DNA of 46,028 bases, taken from assembly GCA_964360635.1 (NCBI GenBank), contig CAYHXO010000015.1, positions 1-46,028 on the forward strand. The letters are read 5' to 3'. The stretch comes from CALRGE01 sp964360635. Its GTDB lineage: Bacteria > Patescibacteriota > Gracilibacteria > UBA1369 > 2-02-FULL-48-14. Below are positions 22,901 to 29,550 of the stretch, one piece after another. The stretch's first letter is position 1. The number at the start of each line of letters is the position of its first letter. Made by a program: the position numbers and the translations under genes. The notes beneath the pieces were generated by a model, which saw only the letters and a program-made list of their open reading frames with translations, was not told the origin of the DNA and searched no databases.

Positions 22901-24549
22901 AGCATTGGGCTTTCGAGCTCCAGAAATGGCTGCACTTTATATTTGTGGCCGTGTTCATTTGCACGCGGTCTTTTGCCGATATAGGTTTTTAAATCCATTG
23001 CAGCACCTTCACGAATTGGATCCATTGGAGGGTTGGTGACCACAGCAACAATTTGATGGAAATATTTTGCAAGTCGAGGATTTCCTTTAGAAAAAACTGC
23101 TAATGGCTGTGCATTTCCCATTCCTAAAACAGGTTCTTTACCTTCTCTCGCCATGGCAGACACAAGATCAAGAAGATTTTTGTCAGCTCCAAACAAATTC
23201 CATTTTTTAATTAAATCTCCCTGGCTTAAAACATTGATTTTTGAATCTTGATTTCTTTTAATTCGAACTCCTTGCCCTGATCCAAGTTCTTGATAATTCA
23301 AAGCACTGCCATTCATAACTAGTTCATTTGCTTCTTTTGGATAATAAATTTTCCCGTTTTTTACAATTAGCATTTGTCCTGCATCCAATTGGAAAGTTTT
23401 TCTGATTTTTTTTGGGTCTATAAAAGGTGCGCCGATTTCTGATGTCAGAATTAAAATGTTATCGCTAGTTTCAATTGCACGCAGTGGTCTGAGGCCAAGC
23501 CCATCCAAAATCGCTACAATTTCTTTATCATCCATTGCGATAATTGCCGCTGGTCCTTCCGCGGCGGAAAGGGGGCCAAGTGCTCTTCGAATTGCTTTGC
23601 TATATGTTTTATCATTTTTAGACATTGTCCCAAAATCCACTTGTCTGAAGAATCTTCTTAAACTTTCAGAAAGAGGAACTCCATTTGAATGGAAAAGCTG
23701 AATCATTCTATCTAAATCTCCAGAATCACTTCCGCCTCGCATTAAAACACTATCTCGAAGTCGAAGTGAAAGTTCTAAATCTCTTGTTGAGGCTCTGAGG
23801 GCGGCAATTGTATTTATTTCGCCATTATGGCAAAGCAAACTAAAGGGTTGAGCTAATGCGAATCGAGATAAAACGTTGGTTGCAAAACGAGTGTGTGAAA
23901 GTGCTGCTTCTGTGATGAAATCAGGATGAGCGAAGTCATCTTTATAAAAATTGGCAAGTTGTTTACCGGTACTCATTGCTTTGTAAGTTACAACTGAAGG
24001 CTCGAGTGAAAGCACATCAACAGAACTCATTGCGGCGGAAACAGCGAGTTTAGCTCTGTAAAGTGCTAGCGGCAACTTTTCTGCTGTATTGAAACCTTTG
24101 GCGAAAAGTAGCTGAAGCGGAATAGGCATTCTATCTCTTGCTCTGTTTCCAAGAGCATCTTTGTCGACATTTAATTTTCTCCAAGAAGCAGTGTGAATTC
24201 CTTCTTTCTGCATCAGTTCATTCATTCGAGAAATTAGCGCAGGAATATTCGCTGCATCAGTTTTATCAACAAAGACATTTCCAACAAAAATTTCTTCATT
24301 TTCAGGAATATTTTTTCCATTTGGAAGGTGAGGTTCCAAAAACTTTCTTAAGGCGTTGCTTCTAAGCATCATTCCGGCGCCGTCTCCTGTGTCTTCCAAT
24401 TTTCCTCCACGTAAATCAAGATCACAAAGTGCATTCAGCGTTGTATTCACAATATCTTTAGTGGCATTTTGATTTAAGTCTACCAGTGCGGAAATTCCAC
24501 AGGCATCACGTTCGCTTTCGAATTCAGGTTTTTTTAGATCCTCAATCAT
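19915..24549 (-). CDS. gltB: Glutamate synthase large subunit (GltB-like)
   Basis: A 1544-residue glutamate synthase transferring glutamine amide nitrogen to 2-oxoglutarate. The class-II amidotransferase begins at Cys17 (SERDACGISALVD), implying a 16-residue propeptide. Central and FMN (TIM-barrel) domains follow, with NSGEGGE near 861 and GQGAKPGEGGHLPGYKV near 911. The GXGXG beta-helix starts near 1270 (TVVGN/YGASGGELFASGKAGQRFG type). The Fe-S loop near 1080 is unusual: C-x2-C-x2-C-x14-C-P rather than the canonical C-x5-C-x4-C. No GltD small subunit is adjacent, so it may take electrons from ferredoxin, as plant and cyanobacterial enzymes of similar length do. It is monocistronic. Confidence 0.93.
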   Translation of the reverse strand: MIEDLKKPEFESERDACGISALVDLNQNATKDIVNTTLNALCDLDLRGGKLEDTGDGAGMMLRSNALRKFLEPHLPNGKNIPENEEIFVGNVFVDKTDAANIPALISRMNELMQKEGIHTASWRKLNVDKDALGNRARDRMPIPLQLLFAKGFNTAEKLPLALYRAKLAVSAAMSSVDVLSLEPSVVTYKAMSTGKQLANFYKDDFAHPDFITEAALSHTRFATNVLSRFALAQPFSLLCHNGEINTIAALRASTRDLELSLRLRDSVLMRGGSDSGDLDRMIQLFHSNGVPLSESLRRFFRQVDFGTMSKNDKTYSKAIRRALGPLSAAEGPAAIIAMDDKEIVAILDGLGLRPLRAIETSDNILILTSEIGAPFIDPKKIRKTFQLDAGQMLIVKNGKIYYPKEANELVMNGSALNYQELGSGQGVRIKRNQDSKINVLSQGDLIKKWNLFGADKNLLDLVSAMAREGKEPVLGMGNAQPLAVFSKGNPRLAKYFHQIVAVVTNPPMDPIREGAAMDLKTYIGKRPRANEHGHKYKVQPFLELESPMLSEEDFQSLLNSELPVKVFESSCQGKTEEDLRAKIEEIKEEAVKLVRNKLASVIVLSDRNIKDGEIYIPPVLIAGAIHNELSKFGLRRHASIISDTGEAFETHDIAMLLAMGADAVNPYLLWESVAGGLLENSENLMKTHVATLKRIMSKMGITSIEGYRGSKLMEAVGIDPMLIQFFVGSPVSQIGGLSLGDIVDDIKNRSVPNEKIRRSPDKGAYDAQIRKLLEAIYWSKPSDPVAAFELFAKAVEKQDPVYLRDLLQIQSGGEAINLDEVISEEDLFKNHIRGSAMSHGALQLYAHRAISGAFNDLGGMANSGEGGELSERNKGGIWEKDRSKIRQRASAMFGFDAEYVMNAEEIEIKVGQGAKPGEGGHLPGYKVDPMIARMRKTEVGIDLISPPPLHDVYSIEDLARLIQDLRAVNPKARIAVKVTANTDIGTVAVGVAKAGADVISVSGYEGGTGAASSSSIEHTGLPLELSLSEIHQALSRNGIRDLVKIRADGGIKTAEDIIKLASLGSDEFGLGTVLLVAGERCIFCSSCSGQAHGVKPGTFKECPTGITSITPTGAGKLGLGAAKAKSEDLINEEKSYEVCKEATKHYLKLLAQSVRQKLSSIGKKSINEIVGDTSIVKQISRGEEADRLSLSQQLRDVRSEAFLGASVGTKIDRVLTKPAINEANALLINEVEKQKDEEEITVSTFLNTKDRSFGATLAGKIASGEIKVPNGGIRINTKGFAGQSLGFCNVKGVTIDHEGFANDFVAYAQSGGRTIVRQPVDVYKTANSVVGNACAYGASGGELFASGKAGQRFGVRNCGATLVSEGTGLFPYEYMTGGLAIDLDKVGHQTGSGMSAGKLFLRDEDGSLHERLHSDVKIAPFTNTDRKLLKSVLEDYCNATESPLARKILANLDKEFENFKRVLPKDFHVNLLAKILSYDFYKADDSAPLEDLLAQAEEELGIDRAEFLTLKNTFEESPEMNLEKPFRYQKAKEEAAAFINQAR

Positions 24550-24606
24550 GAATGTTTTTTAGTAGATGATTGTACTATATTAAATTCCTATGTCTCGATA
24601 TCGGCT

Positions 24607-24646
24607 TTGACATTGGACTTGCAAAATCCTATTTTTGTGTTAGAAT
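24607..24646 (+). promoter_or_regulatory. Promoter region of the propeller lipoprotein operon
   Basis: Two overlapping options: TTGCAA (24619-24624) with a 16-base spacer to TAGAAT (24641-24646), or TTGACA (24607-24612) with a 17-base spacer to TATTTT. Either would transcribe the genes at 24678 and 25796. Confidence 0.6.
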
Positions 24647-24677
24647 CTCCCGGCTAACTTAAAAATAAGCTTAAATA

Positions 24678-25793
24678 ATGCTAAGTCCGAATACCAAACC
24701 AGCACAGATTTCAGAGAAAATTGAAAAATTAGAGCCAAATTCGACTAAAGTTGGAAAAATTAGTCTTATCTTTGCTGCAGCTCTGCTTTCTGCTTGTAGT
24801 GCTGATGGAATGTCAATCGGTGATAGATTTATTGAGGTGAAAGATACAGGAGATTTTACAATTGATAGAAAAAGTTCAGATACCGGAAATGATGAGTCTA
24901 CAGATACTGCTTATATTGACGATACTGCGGAAATAATCGATAGCTCGGCAGATAGTGCTGAAGAAATTGCAGAAGAAGTTGAGATCGTGGATGTAATTGG
25001 AGCTTGGCCGACTTCGACTCCCGGTACTGATATTTCAGGTGAATTGATGAGTACTTACCCATCTTTTGAACCGAGTGGACTTGTTGAATATGGCGATAGT
25101 TATTTACTGGTTGGAGATGATGGAGATGTGGCAAAAATTGGATTTGATGGAAATTTCGAAGCATATTGGAATATAGGTGGCGATTATGAGGCAATAACTG
25201 TAGGGTCTAGCGGCTTGGCATATATTGCAGATGAAGATTATTCAGGAATTCTCGAATTCGATCCTAGTTCAGGTAGCCTGACAGGCGAGTCCTGCACTTT
25301 GGATATTCCCGCAGATGTTGCTTCAAATCTTGGAGTTGAAGCCCTAACTTTCGTTCCTGCTGAATATGCTCCTGCAGCTTGGGGAATTGATGGAGAAGGC
25401 TTCTTTATTGCAGGTTCTCAGTATGTGACTGATCTTTATGTTTATCCTGCTGGTTCTTGTGTTGATGGAGCTACGAACATCTCTCATGTTGCAACAATAC
25501 CAACAACAAATACTAATTTATCAGGTTTGAATTTCAATGAAGATACACAGCGACTTTATGCCTTGCACGATTCAGCCGGTACTTTTGATATGTTGAAATT
25601 AGATGGGACTTTGGTTAATACATATACCCTTCCAACATCTACAACTTCAGCTCAAGAAGAGGGTATCGCAGTTCGTGCTATTGACTGTGACGCTGGTCTT
25701 GGTGATTTAATAATTGCAGTCGATAAAACAACAGATGAGAGTGTTGCACCTGGAGTTATTGTTGATTCTGCTTTCCCTGTGACTTGTAAGTAA
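24678..25793 (+). CDS. Lipoprotein with SdiA-regulated/esterase-like beta-propeller
   Basis: A 371-residue lipoprotein. An unusually long N-region (26 residues) precedes the hydrophobic segment and the lipobox LLSAC (Cys40). A Ser/Thr/Asp/Glu-rich linker follows (about 45-115). The propeller has EPSGLVEYGDSYLLVGDDGD, a DYEAITVGSSGLAYIADE strand and NLSGLNFNEDTQRLYALHDS, the recurring pattern of SdiA-regulated/YjiK and phytase-like proteins. It is likely a surface-anchored binding or hydrolytic module. The gene is followed after 2 bases by another lipoprotein gene, so they form an operon. A downstream start at Lys27 would give a conventional signal peptide, but no good codon is present. Confidence 0.7.
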   Translation: MLSPNTKPAQISEKIEKLEPNSTKVGKISLIFAAALLSACSADGMSIGDRFIEVKDTGDFTIDRKSSDTGNDESTDTAYIDDTAEIIDSSADSAEEIAEEVEIVDVIGAWPTSTPGTDISGELMSTYPSFEPSGLVEYGDSYLLVGDDGDVAKIGFDGNFEAYWNIGGDYEAITVGSSGLAYIADEDYSGILEFDPSSGSLTGESCTLDIPADVASNLGVEALTFVPAEYAPAAWGIDGEGFFIAGSQYVTDLYVYPAGSCVDGATNISHVATIPTTNTNLSGLNFNEDTQRLYALHDSAGTFDMLKLDGTLVNTYTLPTSTTSAQEEGIAVRAIDCDAGLGDLIIAVDKTTDESVAPGVIVDSAFPVTCK

Positions 25794-25795
25794 TT

Positions 25796-26128
25796 ATGAA
25801 AAAATATTATCTTATCGGATTTCTCTTAATTTCCTCTTGTTCAAGTGCGACATCTTTTCAAAAATCTTGTTACGAGTTAATTGATGATCCGGATGGAACT
25901 ACTTTGATTCTTGAGGAAATTGATTCAGTTCCAACACTAACAATAACTGATCCTGTTGGTGGAGAACCTGCAGTTGGAATTGGTGTGATAGAAGATGGGG
26001 CTTATATTTTTCCTGATGGAACAAAACTTCATTTTAATGATGAAAAAGCTTGGTATGAAGGTGTTGAACTTGTTGATGGATTAGAGGCAAAAGCTGTGGA
26101 GTGTCCAGAAGTGATTTATAGAAAGTGA
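25796..26128 (+). CDS. Small lipoprotein (110 residues)
   Basis: A 110-residue lipoprotein with a compact signal peptide and lipobox LISSC (Cys15). The mature 95 residues are acidic and beta-rich, with two further cysteines (Cys25 and one near 103) that could form a disulfide. No family recognised. It begins 2 bases after the propeller lipoprotein stop, implying cotranscription and a shared role at the cell surface. Confidence 0.65.
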   Translation: MKKYYLIGFLLISSCSSATSFQKSCYELIDDPDGTTLILEEIDSVPTLTITDPVGGEPAVGIGVIEDGAYIFPDGTKLHFNDEKAWYEGVELVDGLEAKAVECPEVIYRK

Positions 26129-26178
26129 ATTGCATTTAAAATTTGACTTCTTTACACAAGCCATATATGTTTTTACGT

Positions 26179-26238
26179 ATGGGTATAATTGAAATCAAAA
26201 AATTCATAACTACGACTACATCGCTCACGCGGGACTGA
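26179..26238 (+). CDS. Putative leader peptide upstream of the 26311 gene (19 residues)
   Basis: A 20-codon ORF whose product contains a threonine run, FITTTTSLT, and ends TGA at 26236-26238. Its last codons overlap GCGGG (26229-26233), which can pair with CCCGC of the terminator 5' region at 26269-26273. The arrangement parallels the lysE-family leader. TTGACT (26143-26148) and TATATG (26164-26169, spacer 15) could drive it. A TATAAT inside the ORF (26184-26189) could instead start the transcript after the ATG, which would argue against translation. Confidence 0.35.
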   Translation: MGIIEIKKFITTTTSLTRD

Positions 26239-26265
26239 TCTTAGTTTAGATGAAAATCTCTAAGT

Positions 26266-26288
26266 CGCCCCGCAAGGGCGTTTTTTTT
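26266..26288 (+). terminator. Intrinsic terminator upstream of the 26311 gene
   Basis: CGCCC-CGCAA-GGGCG followed by eight Ts (26281-26288). It lies 22 bases before the next ATG and 137 bases after the previous stop. A separate hairpin immediately upstream (CTTAG, AGAT-GAAA-ATCT, CTAAG at 26240-26264) borders it. It may terminate the lipoprotein operon or attenuate the downstream gene. Confidence 0.8.
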
Positions 26289-26310
26289 ATATCCATTTAA
26301 TAAAATTTTT

Positions 26311-26646
26311 ATGAAAGATCCAAATAGTTTAAGTCCGGAAGTTAAAATTATGCCGGAAGAGGCATTGAAAATATTTGCACACAATACTCTCGATGTTCCC
26401 GGAGCGCTTTTCCTTAAAATTAAGGAGATGTCATTCGATTCTTCTGAAGAAATAGCTCAAGTTCTGCGTGATTTTGATGCAGAATCCAAAGAAAATTTAA
26501 TAAAACATAATGAAATGTTTGAAGAGTGGGGCTGGGTATTTTTCGAAGGCGATGAGAATGAGATTCAAGGATCATTCAATCAATTCATTGCCTCGATGCA
26601 TGTCTATTATCATTTATTTATGATTGCCTTTCCAAATGATGGTTAA
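26311..26646 (+). CDS. Hypothetical helical protein, possibly the 5' part of a gene split by an in-frame stop
   Basis: A 111-residue acidic helical protein with no recognised motif. Its stop TAA (26644-26646) is followed in the same frame by sense codons (SEAKEIIEK) leading straight into the ATG at 26674 and the next ORF. The 236-residue span 26311-27021 may thus be one gene broken by a single G-to-T change (GAA to TAA), or two short adjacent genes. The gene lies behind a terminator and possible leader peptide. Confidence 0.55.
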   Translation: MKDPNSLSPEVKIMPEEALKIFAHNTLDVPGALFLKIKEMSFDSSEEIAQVLRDFDAESKENLIKHNEMFEEWGWVFFEGDENEIQGSFNQFIASMHVYYHLFMIAFPNDG

Positions 26647-26673
26647 TCTGAGGCTAAGGAAATTATTGAAAAA

Positions 26674-27021
26674 ATGAAGCTTAGCAATCGCGAATTATTT
26701 AAAAAGGCACTGATCGACATGATTATGACTCTCAAATCATTCAATATGATTTTAATTCATCCAGGAAATTACGAAACTTTTTGTAATCTCATTTCGATTC
26801 TTATATCTGAATTCCATGCGGCAATGAAGCTTCTTGAAGATGAAGAGAGCGTTCGAATTGAATTGGAAAAGGAGGGTGTGAGAAGAGATGTTCAAGAAAT
26901 AGTTGCAGGATTCCAGATTTTGAATGAGAAGCCATGTAAGGTGATGCAACTTCCTGCTCTTGGTGGGGCTGAATGCCCGATTAAGAAAGAGTGTAAGCCA
27001 AAATTAATGGCTGTTGAGTAG
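26674..27021 (+). CDS. Hypothetical protein, possibly the 3' part of the 26311 gene
   Basis: A 115-residue helical protein ending in a small Cys cluster (CKVMQLPALGGAECPIKKEC, residues about 88-107), which could bind a metal. It is in the same frame as the 26311 ORF, and the 27 bases between them are open and coding-like. No Shine-Dalgarno is visible before the ATG at 26674. If it is independent, it would depend on reinitiation. Family unknown. Confidence 0.5.
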   Translation: MKLSNRELFKKALIDMIMTLKSFNMILIHPGNYETFCNLISILISEFHAAMKLLEDEESVRIELEKEGVRRDVQEIVAGFQILNEKPCKVMQLPALGGAECPIKKECKPKLMAVE

Positions 27022-27032
27022 TCAAGATTTAT

Positions 27033-27060
27033 AAGGGGTGTACTGATGTAGTCACCCCTT
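27033..27060 (+). terminator. Hairpin after the 26674 ORF
   Basis: AAGGGGTG / CACCCCTT, eight perfect pairs around a 12-base loop, 12 bases after the stop. There is no T-run after it, so termination would be weak or factor-assisted. Confidence 0.45.
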
Positions 27061-27106
27061 GTGAAAGATTTGATGTATTATTTTTGGTGGTATATGATGC
27101 TGGTCT

Positions 27107-27370
27107 ATGGCTGAAAATGAAACAGTATCTATTTTGCATGAAAAGGAGGCGCGCGCAATCGTCTGTGTACATTTGGCTGAGTCCGGGGATGATCATATTG
27201 GATTTAACGTGCCTACAGATATTAAAACTGATCTTGAGGCCTGGTGCGACAAGTGCGAGAGAAAACTTGATAAAGAGAGATCATGGACTGATGCTATGGT
27301 CGAATTTGCCGATTTGAGACCATGTTGTGTAGGTTGTTTTATTGTTATCAAAAATCGTATGGGGTTTTAA
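27107..27370 (+). CDS. Hypothetical protein with four clustered cysteines
   Basis: An 87-residue protein with Cys47 and Cys50 (WCDKC) and a C-terminal RPCCVGCF (Cys73, Cys74, Cys77), consistent with a zinc site or a disulfide-rich patch. The N-terminal half (ARAIVCVHLAESGDDHIGFNVP) is beta-like. No family recognised. TATGAT lies just upstream of the ATG. It stands between the hairpin at 27033 and the conserved leader of HNH copy 3. Confidence 0.5.
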   Translation: MAENETVSILHEKEARAIVCVHLAESGDDHIGFNVPTDIKTDLEAWCDKCERKLDKERSWTDAMVEFADLRPCCVGCFIVIKNRMGF

Positions 27371-27397
27371 AGTCGTAGTGGCGATTATAAAATAGGG

Positions 27398-28325
27398 TGC
27401 CGTCGAGTTCTCGGCATTTGTGGGTGGTTTTCGTCGCGAAAGTTCAGTGCACACTCACCCTCGAAAATGTCCAGTCAAAGTAGGTGTTTTAACCTGTTAA
27501 TTTGCTGGTTTTCTGCTATACTTTTTTTAATTTAACCCCACCTAAAATGAACGATAAAGAATTGTTAGAGAAAGCTATTTATTTCGGCAAGAACGCACTT
27601 CATTGGAGGCAACTTTTCATTGGTTTGCTTCCTGAAATAAACAAGCGCCGACTGTACGAACAGAAAGGTTGTTCTTCTATTCGTGAGTTTGCAAATAAGT
27701 TCGGAGGAGTATCTAAAGAACAACTAGACCTAACAATTAAATTAGAAGAAAGATTCATTCCAACACCAGAACTTCATAAGCTTCTCGTAACGGGAGAGGT
27801 AAGTATTAATAAACTATCTAGAGTAGTCTCAATAGCAAAACCAGAGAATGAAACTCAGTTGGTAGAAGCAGTTCAAATTTTATCAAACCGAGCGTTAGAA
27901 ACTTTCGTTAGAGATGAGAAATTTACAGGGATGCACGTGCAGACTCTAACCTTAAATGATGAAGTTCGTAGTAGACTCGCAGAACTACAAGAAAAAGGAA
28001 TAGACGTGAATGAACTCATCTTAGCCACGCTTAACAAACGTGAGGAAGAAATAGCAGAGGAAAAAGCGATGCCGGTTGAAACTGCAAAATCGAGAGCAAT
28101 GCCAGTAAAAACAGAAAGATTGGTGGAGAAAGAGTTCGGCACAAAATGCTCCATTCCAACCTGTTACAAGCCTTCCGTAGTCATCCACCATACTCAAATC
28201 TTCGCGATGTCGCACACGCACGATCCGAATTATCTCGCTCCGCTCTGCAAAGAACATCATGAAATTGCTCATGCGATAAACTTGAAGGTGAGGGAGAAAC
28301 GCTTATATAAATAAGACGGCAACTC
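27398..28325 (+). repeat. HNH element copy 3 with conserved flanks
   Basis: It shares the left hairpin position (TGCCG/CGGCA, loop with GAGTT), TTTGTGGGTGGTTTT, AGTGCACACTCACCCTC, GTTTTAACCTG and TATACTTTTT with copy 2, then the whole HNH gene. Conservation after the stop is short (ACGGCAA). The promoter region and gene have therefore been copied together. Confidence 0.6.
27547..28314 (+). CDS. HNH endonuclease with DUF222/13E12-like N-terminal domain
   Basis: A 255-residue paralogue of the 12173 protein with the same architecture: N-terminal helical DUF222-like region, Lys/Glu-rich linker, C-terminal zinc HNH (CSIPTC, VIHHTQIFAMSH, CKEHHEIAHAI). All metal and catalytic Cys/His positions are kept. 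I choose the ATG at 27547 (MNDKELLEKAIYFGK) because it aligns exactly with the other copy. An upstream ATG at 27502 lies before the TATACT promoter box and would not be on the mRNA. Divergence is spread along the protein, with conserved motifs held, which suggests it is under selection. Confidence 0.87.
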   Translation: MNDKELLEKAIYFGKNALHWRQLFIGLLPEINKRRLYEQKGCSSIREFANKFGGVSKEQLDLTIKLEERFIPTPELHKLLVTGEVSINKLSRVVSIAKPENETQLVEAVQILSNRALETFVRDEKFTGMHVQTLTLNDEVRSRLAELQEKGIDVNELILATLNKREEEIAEEKAMPVETAKSRAMPVKTERLVEKEFGTKCSIPTCYKPSVVIHHTQIFAMSHTHDPNYLAPLCKEHHEIAHAINLKVREKRLYK

Positions 28326-28400
28326 GCAAAGAAAATACCGCTTGGTTCGTATTTTAGCCCATGCCTGACCTTTATGGCCTTGAATTCTAGTCGCGGTTAT

Positions 28401-28406
28401 TTGACA
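28401..28406 (+). promoter_or_regulatory. Possible -35 element for the 28484 lipoprotein gene
   Basis: A consensus TTGACA lies in the 169-base gap between HNH copy 3 and the lipoprotein. The best-spaced -10 (TCTAGT, 17 bases on) is weak, so the promoter is uncertain. Nothing else is seen in this gap. Confidence 0.35.
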
Positions 28407-28483
28407 AACCTCCCTTGCTATTGTCTAGTTATTATGGTAACGTCTATTTTCTGACCTGAATTAAATCCCCTTACTCCCTTCCG

Positions 28484-29452
28484 ATGAAAGAAATTCTGTT
28501 TCCAGTTTTAATGTCGGTGAGTGCTCTTGGCGCTGGTTGTAGTGACCAAGGTTTCAGGGCGATGAAGGAAGACACGGCTACAGGTGCAGAAGAAGTTACC
28601 CCACTTCCATCTGCAAGTGCTTCGGGTGAAACGTTTCTCGAAGCTTGCGGGCCGGTTTCGTCTGCGTTTGCGCCTCTTGATAAAACAAATGATTCCGAGC
28701 CGGAAGCAAAATCACTTGCGGCTATAGATGCTTACAATTCTGTTTTTGCAGAAGCGGTGGCAACCGAACTGGAGAAATTGCCTGTAACCGAATTTGTAGA
28801 CGCTAAAGTGCCCATAACGATTGGGTTTTTTTTAAATGGAGGAGATTATGGAGGAGATGTAGGAGGAGATCCTACTTACGTTACTATGAATGTGGCCATA
28901 GGTGACCTTTCAGGGGCTTGGCAAAACTGGTTGAATGCCGGAGACAGTTCAGTGCGGGATTTTTTTCATGGCTACGATGGGATTGAAACGTTCATCGAGT
29001 GTAGAATGTGGGCTAGCACGCTCACTCCCACTAATTATGATTGGGATACAGACCTTTTCGGTGATAGATTAATCTACTCCGACAATCTTATATATCAGCA
29101 GGAATTGGACAGTGATTCGTCAGAGGATATCATAGCCGATGTCTATATCCGCTATATTAATAGAGCGGTTGAAAGCGTTAATTCAGCATCTATAGGGGAC
29201 CAGCACTATGTAACTGATTTTTCAGGCGCGCTTTTTATCGATCATGGGATTGAAGAGGATGACGTTTCTTGCGACGATGGAACTTGCTATCCCCCTGAGG
29301 ATTTTGTGGATGTAGGGGATCTGGTAATTGCTCCCACTCAACGATTAATTGCAGATACAATGAAGACCATGATTAACCTAGCGGTTGCAAACGTGCCGGA
29401 AGGTGAAAGACAAGCACTTGTCGTGACCCAGGTCGGGGTCGATAACTTATGA
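28484..29452 (+). CDS. Duplicated-family lipoprotein, copy 1
   Basis: A 322-residue lipoprotein with lipobox GAGC (Cys19). It is a close paralogue of the protein at 31281: the first 12 codons differ by a single base, and long blocks such as LEACGPVSSA, LDKTNDSEPEA and VAIGDLSGAWQ are shared. The mature protein is acidic and rich in Asp/Gly/Tyr, with Gly-rich GGDYGGDVGGD near 118 and paired cysteines (SCDDGTCYP). No known domain is recognised. The stop overlaps by 4 bases (ATGA) a 33-codon ORF that resembles the first codons of the gene following copy 2. It is probably a surface-exposed binding protein. Confidence 0.75.
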   Translation: MKEILFPVLMSVSALGAGCSDQGFRAMKEDTATGAEEVTPLPSASASGETFLEACGPVSSAFAPLDKTNDSEPEAKSLAAIDAYNSVFAEAVATELEKLPVTEFVDAKVPITIGFFLNGGDYGGDVGGDPTYVTMNVAIGDLSGAWQNWLNAGDSSVRDFFHGYDGIETFIECRMWASTLTPTNYDWDTDLFGDRLIYSDNLIYQQELDSDSSEDIIADVYIRYINRAVESVNSASIGDQHYVTDFSGALFIDHGIEEDDVSCDDGTCYPPEDFVDVGDLVIAPTQRLIADTMKTMINLAVANVPEGERQALVVTQVGVDNL

Positions 29453-29550
29453 GTAAGGAATTCCAATTTGAGTTGCTACATTTGGGAATAAAGGACTCCT
29501 TTGCCAAGTCCTATCCGTTTAAGTTTCTTTGTTTTCAACAATTTTTGTAG
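29449..29550 (+). pseudogene. Remnant of the gene that follows lipoprotein copy 2
   Basis: A 33-codon ORF beginning MSKEF. It corresponds in position and first codons (TTATGAGTAAGGAA against TTATGAGTAGGGAA) to the intact 90-residue ORF at 32285, then diverges and stops. The 3' end of the fic gene overlaps it on the other strand. It marks the right edge of the duplicated block. Confidence 0.4.

Noticed and set aside
27502..27546. Upstream ATG for HNH copy 3
   Set aside because: It precedes the conserved TATACT promoter box and does not align with the other HNH copy; the ATG at 27547 aligns exactly.
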